Shown here: positions 1-7,681 of the stretch, one piece after another
Layout of the letters: every line of letters begins with the position of its first letter
Numbering within the stretch: position 1 is the first letter of the stretch
Assembly (NCBI GenBank): GCA_003517945.1
Contig: DOZP01000089.1
Span: forward strand, 18,565 to 27,642
Direction of reading: 5' to 3'
Length of the DNA: 9,078 nucleotides
From: Porphyromonadaceae bacterium
GTDB taxonomy: Bacteria > Bacteroidota > Bacteroidia > Bacteroidales > Tannerellaceae
The notes under the pieces: generated by a model
The model's input: only the letters and a program-made list of their open reading frames with translations
Told to the model about the DNA's origin: nothing
The model's database searches: none
Translations under genes and position numbers: made by a program

Positions 1-485
1 GCAAAAGCTCCTGCAGAACGTACAAGCTTTGCACCCTGACCCGGACGAAGTTCGATATTATGAACAATTGTACCAACAGGTATATCTTTCATTGGTAACG
101 CATTTCCTATTTCAGGTGCAGCATTGCTACCTGACATCACTGTCTGGCCGACTTCCAGTCCGTTAGGAGCGACGATATAACTTTTGTATCCGTCTGCATA
201 ATACAACAATGCAATGCGGGAAGTACGATTCGGATCGTACTCTATCGCTTTTACTGTCGCAGGAACGCCATCTTTACTTCTCTTGAAATCGATAAATCTG
301 TATCTGCGTTTGTGTCCGCCACCGATATAACGCATCGTCATTTTTCCGGTATTATTACGGCCACCCGAACGATTTTTACCTGTAACAAGAGACTTCTCCG
401 GTGTACTTGCAGTGATTTTATCAAATGCACCGATAACTTTGTGTCTTTGCCCCGGGGTTGTGGGCTTTAATTTACGTATTCCCAT
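1..485 (-). CDS. rplB: 50S ribosomal protein L2 (uL2), N-terminal part
   Basis: L2 is a primary 23S rRNA-binding protein of the large subunit, needed for subunit joining and for the peptidyl-transferase region. Only the first 161 complete codons are visible, because the gene runs off the low-coordinate edge of the window. The start at 485 gives [14 protein letters not shown], the standard L2 opening, and is followed by the RNA-binding segment with [15 protein letters not shown] and [12 protein letters not shown]. The visible part ends in the family block [17 protein letters not shown]. The conserved C-terminal histidine region lies outside the window. It begins 8 nt after the rplW stop and belongs to the same S10-type operon. 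The start has no strong Shine-Dalgarno, only an A/T-rich leader. The identification is certain and the truncation is purely a window effect. Confidence 0.98.
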   Translation of the reverse strand, partial: MGIRKLKPTTPGQRHKVIGAFDKITASTPEKSLVTGKNRSGGRNNTGKMTMRYIGGGHKRRYRFIDFKRSKDGVPATVKAIEYDPNRTSRIALLYYADGYKSYIVAPNGLEVGQTVMSGSNAAPEIGNALPMKDIPVGTIVHNIELRPGQGAKLVRSAGAF

Positions 486-493
486 CTCTTAAA

Positions 494-787
494 TTAAATA
501 TTGCTGAAGAAGTCGATCGTATCTCCTTCTTTCAATGTTACTATTGCTTTTTTAAATGAGTCCTGACGCCCTGTGATAACGCCTGATTTTGTATAACGGC
601 TTTTCACTTTGCCGGAATAATTCATCGTATTTACACTGACAACACTCACATTATACATATCTTCAACGGCTTTCTTGATCTCCAGTTTATTGGCTTTCGG
701 AGAAACGCGGAAACCAAAACGGTTAGGAGTCTTTTCTGTTATAGCCGTTTGCTTTTCCGTTACTATCGGCTTAATAATAATTCCCAT
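494..787 (-). CDS. rplW: 50S ribosomal protein L23 (uL23)
   Basis: L23 sits at the exit of the ribosomal tunnel and is the docking site for trigger factor and the signal recognition particle. The 97-residue product has the usual bacterial length. It shows the N-terminal block IIKPIVTEKQT, where Glu11 aligns with the trigger-factor contact Glu18 of E. coli. It also has the core NKLEIKKAVEDMYNVSVVSVNT and the C-terminal KKAIVTLKEGDTIDFF. The gene follows rplD by 15 nt and precedes rplB by 8 nt. Its start is unusual for this chromosome: an AAGGAGG Shine-Dalgarno overlaps the rplD stop codon, 10 nt before the ATG. This suggests translational coupling to rplD. Identification is certain. Confidence 0.98.
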   Translation of the reverse strand: MGIIIKPIVTEKQTAITEKTPNRFGFRVSPKANKLEIKKAVEDMYNVSVVSVNTMNYSGKVKSRYTKSGVITGRQDSFKKAIVTLKEGDTIDFFSNI

Positions 788-797
788 ATTGCTGCTT

Positions 798-805
798 CCT
801 CCTTA
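798..805 (-). promoter_or_regulatory. Strong Shine-Dalgarno for rplW overlapping the rplD stop
   Basis: The minus strand reads TAAGGAGG, with the TAA being the rplD stop codon. The last G lies 10 nt before the rplW ATG. The AAGGAGG core is a 7-nt complement to the CCUCCUU tail of 16S rRNA. None of the other start regions visible here has a comparable match. A ribosome terminating on rplD would cover this site, which fits coupled translation of L4 and L23. The match is read directly from the sequence; its function is inferred. Confidence 0.75.
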
Positions 806-1432
806 TGATTTTAAATTTTTCTCAATTATAGCTATCGAACTCTCTGTCAGAAGCAGGTTCGCCGCATCAAGCACCTTATATGTATTCAACTCGGAAACGG
901 TTACAATATCGGCAGACTTCAGATTACGAGCCGACAAGTAGACAAACTTATTATTTTCCGGCAATACCATCAGTATTTTTTTCCCATCCAGTTTGAGATC
1001 TTTTACGAATGTGATGAATTCTTTCGTTTTCGGCGCATCCATATTAAAGTCTTCCACGATAGTGATTGCATTTTCTTTCGCCTTATAAGAAAGCGCCGAT
1101 TTACGCGCCAACGCTTTTACTTTTTTATTCAATTTGAAACTGTAATCACGCGGCTTAGGTCCGAATACACGTCCGCCACCGACTAATACCGGCGATTTGA
1201 TATCACCCCGGCGTGCGCCTCCGCTACCTTTCTGGCGAATAAGCTTACGTGTACTCCCTGTTATTTCACTTCTTTCTTTAGATTTATGCGTACCCTGACG
1301 CTTGTTTGCCAGGTGTTGCTTTACATCTAAATAGATAGCATGATCATTCGGTTCAATTCCAAAAACCGCATCATTAAGAGTCACCTTTCTTCCGGTATCT
1401 TCTCCCTTTTTATTTAATACGTTTAGTTCCAT
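803..1432 (-). CDS. rplD: 50S ribosomal protein L4 (uL4)
   Basis: L4 binds domain I of 23S rRNA and sends a long loop into the exit tunnel near the macrolide site. In E. coli it also represses its own S10 operon. The 209-residue product has the normal length. The basic extended loop runs from about residue 44 to 95, with [16 protein letters not shown] at 66-81 followed by [15 protein letters not shown]. The C-terminal Rossmann-like domain (about 98-209) includes [11 protein letters not shown] and [13 protein letters not shown]. The tunnel tip carries KGSGGARRG with no deletion that would suggest macrolide resistance. The gene lies 4 nt after rplC and its stop codon doubles as part of the rplW Shine-Dalgarno. 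The sequence does not show whether it autoregulates here as in E. coli. Confidence 0.98.
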   Translation of the reverse strand: MELNVLNKKGEDTGRKVTLNDAVFGIEPNDHAIYLDVKQHLANKRQGTHKSKERSEITGSTRKLIRQKGSGGARRGDIKSPVLVGGGRVFGPKPRDYSFKLNKKVKALARKSALSYKAKENAITIVEDFNMDAPKTKEFITFVKDLKLDGKKILMVLPENNKFVYLSARNLKSADIVTVSELNTYKVLDAANLLLTESSIAIIEKNLKS

Positions 1433-1436
1433 ATCT

Positions 1437-2054
1437 TTATACTTCTACTAATAAAATTGAACCTTTCGCTCCGGGAACCGAACCTTTTACCATTAAAAGA
1501 TTTTGTTCCGGCAGTACTTTTATCACCTCCAGATTCTGAATCGTCACACGGGCATTTCCCATCTGGCCGGCCATACGTGTGCCTTTGAACACTTTCGCCG
1601 GATACGAACATGCACCGATACTACCCGGTTTACGCTGACGATCACTCTGACCGTGTGTCATCTCACCTACGCCACCAAATCCGTGACGTTTCATAACTCC
1701 CTGAAATCCTTTCCCCTTAGACGTTCCAACAATGTCCACAAAAGTAACATTATTGAAAAAGTCTGCGGTAATCACATCTCCGGGTTTATATTCGTTCGCA
1801 AACCCCTTGAACTCGGCCAAGTATCTTTGCGGAGCTACGCTTGCTTTTTTGAAGTGACCGGCTTCCGGTTTCGTTGTATGCTTCTCTTTCTTTTCCTGGA
1901 AGCCTAATTGAACCGCCTTATAACCGTCTTTTTCTTCTGTTTTGATCTGCGTAACAACACAAGGACCTACTTCGATAACAGTGCATGGAAGATTTTTTCC
2001 CTCGGCACTGAATACGGATGTCATTCCGATTTTTTTTCCTAATAATCCTGGCAT
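1437..2054 (-). CDS. rplC: 50S ribosomal protein L3 (uL3)
   Basis: L3 is an early-assembly protein of the large subunit whose central extension reaches the peptidyl-transferase centre. The 205-residue product begins [15 protein letters not shown], as expected. It contains the family signature [17 protein letters not shown] at about 110-126, then [22 protein letters not shown] and MAGQMGN. The glutamine methylated by PrmB in E. coli (Gln150, in GSIGQ) is replaced here by Ala148, so that modification cannot occur at this position. The start is A/T-rich without a Shine-Dalgarno. The gene is separated from rpsJ by 51 nt holding a small hairpin and is followed 4 nt later by rplD. Confidence 0.98.
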   Translation of the reverse strand: MPGLLGKKIGMTSVFSAEGKNLPCTVIEVGPCVVTQIKTEEKDGYKAVQLGFQEKKEKHTTKPEAGHFKKASVAPQRYLAEFKGFANEYKPGDVITADFFNNVTFVDIVGTSKGKGFQGVMKRHGFGGVGEMTHGQSDRQRKPGSIGACSYPAKVFKGTRMAGQMGNARVTIQNLEVIKVLPEQNLLMVKGSVPGAKGSILLVEV

Positions 2055-2082
2055 TTCACTTAATATTTAAATTTTACTTATC

Positions 2083-2105
2083 GCTTATGACCACAGTCCA
2101 CAAGC
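2083..2105 (-). other. Hairpin in the rpsJ-rplC gap (possible leader or processing element)
   Basis: Immediately after the rpsJ stop codon the transcript reads GCTTGTG, a 9-nt loop, then CATAAGC. This is a 7-bp stem with one G-U pair. It is followed by GATAAGTAAAATTT rather than a run of U, so it is not a standard intrinsic terminator. The gap is longer than most other junctions in the operon, and the stem lies about 30 nt upstream of the rplC start. A role in mRNA stability, processing or ribosomal-protein feedback is possible but unproven. Confidence 0.4.
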
Positions 2106-2411
2106 TTATACTTTAATCTCTACCTCAACGCCGCTCGGCAACTCCAATTTCATCAAGGCATCAACTGTTTTAGGCGTTGAACTGTAAATATCAATCAACC
2201 TTTTATATGAAGATAATTCGAACTGTTCGCGCGATTTCTTATTCACAAAAGTTGAGCGGTTTACCGTAAAAATACGCTTGTGCGTAGGAAGAGGAATGGG
2301 TCCGCTTACTACCGCACCGGTAGCCTTTACGGTCTTCACGATTTTTTCCGAAGATCTGTCGACCAGCGAATAATCGTAAGATTTTAGTTTAATTCTGATT
2401 TTCTGGCTCAT
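2106..2411 (-). CDS. rpsJ: 30S ribosomal protein S10 (uS10, NusE)
   Basis: S10 is a small-subunit head protein and also acts as NusE, pairing with NusB in transcription antitermination. The 101-residue product matches the family length. It starts with [11 protein letters not shown], has the loop segment [31 protein letters not shown] (cited here as residues about 36-66, key block GPIPLPTH), and ends in [12 protein letters not shown]. The gene follows fusA by only 15 nt with no tuf gene between, so the str and S10 operons are joined. The start context is A-rich (AATAAAAAT before ATG) and lacks a Shine-Dalgarno, as is usual in Bacteroidota. A short hairpin follows its stop codon. Confidence 0.98.
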   Translation of the reverse strand: MSQKIRIKLKSYDYSLVDRSSEKIVKTVKATGAVVSGPIPLPTHKRIFTVNRSTFVNKKSREQFELSSYKRLIDIYSSTPKTVDALMKLELPSGVEVEIKV

Positions 2412-2426
2412 ATTTTTATTGTTTAA

Positions 2427-4553
2427 TTATTTAATCAGATCAACGCGTCCCTGCATTTCGGTAAGTACCTGCTTCGCGATTGAAGAAGAAACCTGTTCGT
2501 AATGTGAGAACTGCATAGAAGACGTTGCACGGCCTGAAGTAATTGTACGCAATGCCGTTACATAACCGAACGTTTCTGCCAAAGGCACTTTCGCTTTCAC
2601 AATACGTGCACCCGTACGACTTGATTCCATGCCTTCCACCTGTCCGCGACGCTTATTCAGGTCACTGATAACATCACCCATGCTTTCTTCCGGGGTTACC
2701 ACTTCAATTTTCATGATAGGTTCCATTAAAACAGGACCGGCTTTCACACAAGCATTTTTGAATGCCTGAATAGCACAAATCTCAAACGATAACTGGTCAG
2801 AGTCAACCGGGTGGAAAGAACCGTCTTTTAATACGACTTTCAGTTTATCAAGCGCATATCCGGCCAGTACGCCGTTATTCATCGCTTTCTTGAAACCAGC
2901 CTGTACGGACGGAATATATTCCTTAGGAACATTACCGCCTTTTACCTCGTCAACAAACTGAAAATGTTCTTCAAATTCGGGATCAGCAGGCCCTACGCTC
3001 ACAATAATATCAGCGAACTTACCGCGACCTCCGGTTTGTTTCTTATAAACTTCACGTAACTCTACTGTCTGCGTAATTGCTTCTTTGTATGATACCAACG
3101 GACGTCCCTGGTTACATTCCACTTTGAATTCGCGACGTAAACGGTCAATAATGATTTCAAGGTGAAGTTCGCCCATACCACGTATAATCGTCTGTCCGGT
3201 ATCTTCATTCGTTTCAACACGGAAAGTCGGATCTTCTTCCGCCAGTTTGGACAAACCGGTTCCTAATTTATCCATATCTTTCTGAGTCTTTGGCTCTACT
3301 GCAATACCAATAACCGGTTCCGGGAATTCCATTGACTCTAATATGATCGGATTGTTTTCGTCACACAAGGTATCTCCCGTACGTATATCCTTAAAACCTA
3401 CACCCGCACCGATATCACCACAACTGATCTTTTCCATCGGATTCTGTTTATTGGAGTGCATCTGAAATAAACGGGAAATACGTTCTTTCTTTTCGGAACG
3501 TGTATTGTACACATAAGAACCGGCATTCATTTCTCCGGAATAAACACGGAAGAAACACAAACGACCTACATACGGGTCTGTTGCGATCTTAAATGCCAAC
3601 GCTGTCAGAGGTTCCTCAGTGACAGGTTTACGTACGATTATTTTATCAGGATCATCTACATCATGACCTTCGATAGCAGGGGTATCCGACGGACTGGGCA
3701 AAAACGAACAAACAGCATCCAACAATGTTTGTACGCCTTTATTTTTAAATGAAGACCCACATATCATCGGATTAATTACCATAGAGATCGTTCCTTTACG
3801 GATCGCTACGCGAATTTCATCTTCCGTGATTGTCGATGGATCGTCGAAATATTTCTCCATGATCACGTCATCACATTCAGCAATCGCTTCCAACATTTTA
3901 TCGCGCCATTCCTGTGCTTCTTCTATCAATTCCGCAGGAATTTCTTCCACACTATATTCTGCGCCCATTGTTTCATCGTGCCAGAAAATAGCTTTCATTT
4001 TAATCAGATCGACAACACCTTTGAAGTGTTCTTCCGCACCAATCGGTATCTGAATAGGACAAGGAGCTGCCCCCAATACATCCTTTACCTGTCGAACCAC
4101 TTCAAAAAAGTTGGCTCCCGAACGGTCCATCTTATTTACATAACCAATGCGGGGAACATTATATTTATCAGCCTGACGCCATACCGTCTCTGATTGCGGC
4201 TCCACACCGCCGACTGCGCAAAAAGCGGCTACGGCGCCATCCAGGATTCGCAAAGAACGCTCCACCTCCACTGTAAAGTCAACGTGTCCCGGAGTATCAA
4301 TCAAATTAATTTTATATTTTTCATTATCATAATTCCAGAACGTAGTAGTTGCGGCGGATGTAATCGTAATACCGCGCTCTTGTTCCTGTTCCATCCAGTC
4401 CATAGTAGCGGCTCCGTCATGTACCTCACCGATTTTATGTGTAAGACCCGTATAAAAAAGAATACGTTCGGAAGTTGTTGTTTTACCCGCATCGATATGC
4501 GCCATGATACCGATGTTTCTTGTATATTTTAACGTTTCGTCTGCTTTACTCAT
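2427..4553 (-). CDS. fusA: Elongation factor G (EF-G), translocating GTPase
   Basis: EF-G drives tRNA-mRNA translocation and, with RRF, ribosome recycling. The 708-residue product has all G-domain motifs: G1 AHIDAGKTT (18-26), G2 RGITIT (60-65), G3 DTPGH with catalytic His90 (86-90), G4 NKMD (140-143) and G5 CGSSFKNKG (265-273). Domain II follows at about 300-410 and domain III at about 415-485 (RGMGELHLE at 458-466). Domain IV spans about 490-610, with GGRGKFADI and His581 in the tip loop GSFHPVD. Domain V has [12 protein letters not shown] (626-637). This intact GTPase type is distinct from the second EF-G of Bacteroides, reported to lack GTPase activity. It lies 19 nt after rpsG. The start has an A-rich leader and no Shine-Dalgarno. 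Confidence 0.98.
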   Translation of the reverse strand: MSKADETLKYTRNIGIMAHIDAGKTTTSERILFYTGLTHKIGEVHDGAATMDWMEQEQERGITITSAATTTFWNYDNEKYKINLIDTPGHVDFTVEVERSLRILDGAVAAFCAVGGVEPQSETVWRQADKYNVPRIGYVNKMDRSGANFFEVVRQVKDVLGAAPCPIQIPIGAEEHFKGVVDLIKMKAIFWHDETMGAEYSVEEIPAELIEEAQEWRDKMLEAIAECDDVIMEKYFDDPSTITEDEIRVAIRKGTISMVINPMICGSSFKNKGVQTLLDAVCSFLPSPSDTPAIEGHDVDDPDKIIVRKPVTEEPLTALAFKIATDPYVGRLCFFRVYSGEMNAGSYVYNTRSEKKERISRLFQMHSNKQNPMEKISCGDIGAGVGFKDIRTGDTLCDENNPIILESMEFPEPVIGIAVEPKTQKDMDKLGTGLSKLAEEDPTFRVETNEDTGQTIIRGMGELHLEIIIDRLRREFKVECNQGRPLVSYKEAITQTVELREVYKKQTGGRGKFADIIVSVGPADPEFEEHFQFVDEVKGGNVPKEYIPSVQAGFKKAMNNGVLAGYALDKLKVVLKDGSFHPVDSDQLSFEICAIQAFKNACVKAGPVLMEPIMKIEVVTPEESMGDVISDLNKRRGQVEGMESSRTGARIVKAKVPLAETFGYVTALRTITSGRATSSMQFSHYEQVSSSIAKQVLTEMQGRVDLIK

Positions 4554-4572
4554 TTTTTTTATTCGTTAATTA

Positions 4573-5049
4573 TTAAAAACGGAAATAAGCAAAAGCGCGG
4601 TTCGCTTCAGCCATACGATGCATATCTTCCTTACGTTTGAACGCACCACCCTGACTATTGAACGCATCCACAATTTCCGCACTCAACTTATCCGACATCG
4701 ATTTACCACCTCTTTTACGGGCGTATTCGATTAAATTTTTCATTGAAATAGATTCCTTACGATCCGGACGGATCTCTGTAGGAACTTGGAAGGTTGCCCC
4801 ACCTACACGGCGAGACTTAACCTCTATTTGAGGAGTAATATTCTCAAGCGCTGCTTTCCAGATCTCCAACGCTGATTTTTCTTCATTCGGCAATTTAGCC
4901 TTTACATTATCCAAAGCGGAATAAAAAATATCAAACGCGACACTTTTCTTACCATCATACATCAAGTGATTCACAAATCGTGTAACCCTTGTATCTCCGT
5001 ACATCGGATCCGGAAGGATCTGACGTTTCTTTGGCTTTACCTTTCTCAT
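4573..5049 (-). CDS. rpsG: 30S ribosomal protein S7 (uS7)
   Basis: S7 nucleates assembly of the 30S head by binding the 3' major domain of 16S rRNA and lies at the E site near mRNA. The 158-residue product is of normal length. It starts [15 protein letters not shown], continues with [15 protein letters not shown], the beta-hairpin region [14 protein letters not shown] at about 77-90, and [12 protein letters not shown], and ends NRAFAYFRF. It is separated from rpsL by an unusually long 170-nt gap but lies only 19 nt before fusA. In E. coli S7 represses the str operon by binding between rpsL and rpsG. The long gap here could hold an equivalent control site, but I see no clear matching structure. 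Confidence 0.98.
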   Translation of the reverse strand: MRKVKPKKRQILPDPMYGDTRVTRFVNHLMYDGKKSVAFDIFYSALDNVKAKLPNEEKSALEIWKAALENITPQIEVKSRRVGGATFQVPTEIRPDRKESISMKNLIEYARKRGGKSMSDKLSAEIVDAFNSQGGAFKRKEDMHRMAEANRAFAYFRF

Positions 5050-5219
5050 TTTGTCTCAAAATTTCGTTCTTGTTTTTTGGTTGCTGATTTAACTAGTCTT
5101 CAATAATTCCACCGAATCATTTACTCAACCTTCACCTTCTCAAAAATCAAATATCCAAATAACTAAAACAGATTTATAAATTTCTAAAATACTATATAAA
5201 TTCTCGTTTAATTCGCTGA
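5050..5219 (-). other. 170-nt A/T-rich gap between rpsL and rpsG
   Basis: No coding sequence longer than a few codons is present in this interval on the operon strand. It holds an A/T-only inverted repeat at 5170-5204 (about 9 bp with one bulged base and a 16-nt loop). There is no following U-tract, so it is not a good terminator. Near matches to TAnnTTTG occur but none has a TTG at the right spacing, so I call no internal promoter. The position corresponds to the S7-binding control site of the E. coli str operon, though nothing here proves that role. Confidence 0.5.
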
Positions 5220-5630
5220 TTATTTCTTAGCTCCCTTAACTCCCGGTTTAGCAGCTCCCGGTTTCGGACGTTTCGCACCGTATTTTGAACGACGTTGCGT
5301 ACGACTTGCCACACCTGCCGTATCCAGTGTCCCGCGAACAATATGATAACGTACCCCCGGTAAATCTTTCACACGGCCACCACGTACCATTACAATGGAG
5401 TGCTCCTGCAGATTATGACCTTCTCCCGGAATATAAGAGTTTACCTCTTTATGGTTTGTCAGACGAACACGGGCAACTTTACGCATTGCAGAGTTCGGTT
5501 TCTTCGGCGTTGTCGTATACACGCGCACACAAACACCCCTTCTCTGAGGACAGGCATCCAAGGCCGGAGATTTTCCTTTTACAACCAATCTCTCTCTTCC
5601 TTTTCTTACTAATTGTTGAATTGTAGGCAT
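5220..5630 (-). CDS. rpsL: 30S ribosomal protein S12 (uS12)
   Basis: S12 lies at the decoding centre and controls accuracy of tRNA selection. The 136-residue product starts [15 protein letters not shown] and contains [19 protein letters not shown], then [10 protein letters not shown] and [13 protein letters not shown]. Lys43, Lys44 and Lys88 (numbered from Met) are all present, so none of the common streptomycin-resistance substitutions at these positions is seen. Asp89 is the residue methylthiolated by RimO in E. coli. The C-terminus extends past the E. coli end with a basic Pro/Ala/Gly-rich tail, [13 protein letters not shown]. It is the first gene of the ribosomal cluster and lies about 50 nt downstream of a predicted promoter. 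The leader has no strong Shine-Dalgarno. Confidence 0.98.
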   Translation of the reverse strand: MPTIQQLVRKGRERLVVKGKSPALDACPQRRGVCVRVYTTTPKKPNSAMRKVARVRLTNHKEVNSYIPGEGHNLQEHSIVMVRGGRVKDLPGVRYHIVRGTLDTAGVASRTQRRSKYGAKRPKPGAAKPGVKGAKK

Positions 5631-5803
5631 CTTTCTACTATTTTTAATTCTATTTTAAACTCAAATTTCCCACTTTTCGGGGGTGCAAAGATACGCTTTT
5701 TTTTTATGCAAACAATTTTTTTCCGCTTTTTTTTGCGAAAAGTTCATTTTCATCTAAAAAAACATAAATCGAAGATAGATAAGCGAAAGCGGGTATGTCA
5801 TTT
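5631..5803 (-). other. 173-nt A/T-rich gap between mutL and rpsL
   Basis: This gap separates the mutL unit from the ribosomal cluster. It holds the predicted rpsL promoter and leader. Upstream of that is an imperfect stem, TTTTCGC and GCGGAAAA around an A8 loop (about 5723-5744), followed by A residues rather than U on the transcribed strand. I do not call it a terminator. Readthrough from mutL into rpsL is thus possible. No short gene is supported. Confidence 0.6.
5686..5715 (-). promoter_or_regulatory. Predicted Bacteroidota-type promoter for the rpsL operon
   Basis: On the minus strand a TTG at 5715-5713 is followed by exactly 19 nt and then TATCTTTG at 5693-5686. This is a full match to the Bacteroidota pattern, -33 TTG and -7 TAnnTTTG. 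A second TTTG lies directly after the first TTG. The spacer contains an A-run. Transcription would start near 5680, leaving a leader of about 50 nt before rpsL. The position, just upstream of the first ribosomal gene and outside mutL, supports the call. Confidence 0.8.
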
Positions 5804-7675
5804 TTAAAATCTCTTTACCAGTTCTTCATCCGTAATAATGGTTAATACGGAAAGTCCGTCCGGTGTCATACCGTTCGCTTCGACAGCGAAAAGCGATGCA
5901 ACAAGCGTTTCCATTTCTTCCGGCGCCATTATTTTTCCGGAAGGAACAGCCGTAGCCTTCGCAAGAGACAATGCCATCTTTTCCGACTTTTTCTCTATCT
6001 CGCTAACGCCATTCTCCATAGCTGCCGCCACCACATTTTTCACCAATGCCGCCGGATTCTTTCCCGAAACATCCGCCGGCACCCCATGAATGGCATAACT
6101 ATTTCCTCCCATATAAGCCAGTTCAAAACCTAAATATTTTATCTCATCAGCTAAGGAAGGAAGTAATGATGATTCCGCCATTGTGAATTCTACCATTTCG
6201 GGAAACAGCAGTTTTTGAGAAACGGCATGCCGGTTGTTTATATGACTTACATATTTTTCATACAATATACGGGTATGCGCACGATGCTGGTCAATAATAA
6301 CAAGTCCGGATTTTAACGGAGTGATAATATAGCGGTTTTTATATTGAAAGCACGGATTTGAGATATCCGTAAACATCCTGTTTCCGGTATCCCCCGACAC
6401 AATACCGGACGTCACGCTACCGGGATTTAAATCTGTAAACAAGGCTTCTTCGTCCTGTTGTGTTTCCGGATTCGGCGACAAAACCTCAGTACGTTCATTT
6501 TCAAACTTTTCGTATAAGGCTTTCCAGTCATCGGCAGGACGATGTATGTTCGCCTCCCGGAAAGGATTATAATTTTTATTCACCTCAATTTCAGGAGGCC
6601 GGACATTTATTTTTCCTTCCTGCAATGGATTATAAACCGGAATGTCAATGATTCCCGCCGTCTCAAAATCAATGGAAGGAACGGAATTGGATTTTGCCAA
6701 AGCTTCACGAACGGCAGAAAAAACAATCTGCCATATAGGACGTTCATTCTCAAATTTAATTTCCGTCTTTGTCGGATGGATATTTACATCAATTGTAGAA
6801 GGATCTATCTCAAAATAAATGAAATAATCCGGCATCTCGCCGACAGGAATCATTTGTTCGTAAGCGTGCATCACAGCCTTATGAAAATAAGAATGACGCA
6901 TATATCGCCCGTTTACAAAGAAATATTGCAGGCTACCACGCTTTTTTACCGAATCAATACGCCCGGTAAACCCCTTTATATTCACTAATGACGTATCAGC
7001 TTCTACCGACAACAGCCGCTGGTTCATATTTTTACCGAAAACATCAACAATACGCTGCCGGAAACCACAAACCGGCAGTTCAAATACTACCGCATCGTTA
7101 TTACGCAACGTAAAAGATATATCCGGATGAACAAGGGCGATCCTTTCGAATTCAGTCAGGATATGGCGAAATTCCGTTTCATTGGCTTTCAAAAATTTGC
7201 GGCGGGCGGGCACATTATAAAAGAGATTTTTAACGGAAAATATACTGCCTTCGCGACATGCTTCCGGCATAACGGAATCCAACAGCGAACCGGCAACAGA
7301 CAACTTTGTACCTACATCACACCCTTTTGTGCAAGTCTGTAGCTCTACCTGCGCAACCGCTGCGATAGAAGCCAATGCTTCACCGCGAAACCCCATTGTA
7401 TGAAGAGAAAACAGATCTTCTACGGAAGATATTTTGGAAGTTGCATGGCGTTCAAAAGCCATACGCGCATCTGTTTCCGTCATCCCCTTTCCATCGTCAA
7501 TAACCTGAATGAGCGTACGGCCGGCGTCTTTTATATTTACGGTAATATTTTTAGCCCCCGCGTCAATGGCATTTTCCATTAATTCTTTCACAACGGAAGC
7601 AGGACGCTGGATAACCTCTCCGGCAGCAATCTGGTTCGCAATGTGATCCGGAAGTAGATGAATTATATCGCTCAT
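5804..7675 (-). CDS. mutL: DNA mismatch repair protein MutL
   Basis: MutL couples mismatch recognition by MutS to strand removal. The 623-residue product has an intact GHKL ATPase domain (about 1-330): ANQIAAGEV (13-21), KELMENAIDAG with general base Glu31 and Mg ligand Asn35, DDGKGM with Asp60, GFRGEAL (95-101), and DVNIHPTKTEIKF (296-308). A variable linker (about 330-435) joins the dimerisation domain. In that domain the endonuclease motif DQHAxxExxxxE reads DQHRAHTRILYE (462-473), losing Ala and the first Glu. The usual ACR-type and CPHGRP metal motifs read ATAVPSG (574-580) and TPDGLS (604-609). The start 6 nt after the upstream gene gives the standard MutL opening. Nicking activity is therefore doubtful. 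No clear terminator follows. Confidence 0.97.
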   Translation of the reverse strand: MSDIIHLLPDHIANQIAAGEVIQRPASVVKELMENAIDAGAKNITVNIKDAGRTLIQVIDDGKGMTETDARMAFERHATSKISSVEDLFSLHTMGFRGEALASIAAVAQVELQTCTKGCDVGTKLSVAGSLLDSVMPEACREGSIFSVKNLFYNVPARRKFLKANETEFRHILTEFERIALVHPDISFTLRNNDAVVFELPVCGFRQRIVDVFGKNMNQRLLSVEADTSLVNIKGFTGRIDSVKKRGSLQYFFVNGRYMRHSYFHKAVMHAYEQMIPVGEMPDYFIYFEIDPSTIDVNIHPTKTEIKFENERPIWQIVFSAVREALAKSNSVPSIDFETAGIIDIPVYNPLQEGKINVRPPEIEVNKNYNPFREANIHRPADDWKALYEKFENERTEVLSPNPETQQDEEALFTDLNPGSVTSGIVSGDTGNRMFTDISNPCFQYKNRYIITPLKSGLVIIDQHRAHTRILYEKYVSHINNRHAVSQKLLFPEMVEFTMAESSLLPSLADEIKYLGFELAYMGGNSYAIHGVPADVSGKNPAALVKNVVAAAMENGVSEIEKKSEKMALSLAKATAVPSGKIMAPEEMETLVASLFAVEANGMTPDGLSVLTIITDEELVKRF

Positions 7676-7681
7676 ATCAAA

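Noticed and set aside
1423..1611. 62-codon minus-strand frame within rplC
   Set aside because: Out-of-frame shadow of rplC; low-complexity Ser/Gly/Arg translation.
5220..5630. Streptomycin-resistance substitutions in S12
   Set aside because: Lys43, Lys44 and Lys88 are all wild type, so no such change is present at those positions.
5723..5744. Possible mutL terminator (TTTTCGC, A8 loop, GCGGAAAA)
   Set aside because: The stem needs a G-U pair and is followed by A residues, not a U-tract, on the transcribed strand.
5613..5807. Plus-strand reading frame across the mutL-rpsL gap
   Set aside because: Phe/Lys-rich translation of A/T-rich non-coding DNA that covers the rpsL promoter; no family resemblance.
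6542..6988. 148-codon plus-strand frame inside mutL
   Set aside because: Antisense to a strongly conserved part of MutL; no recognisable domain, so a shadow.
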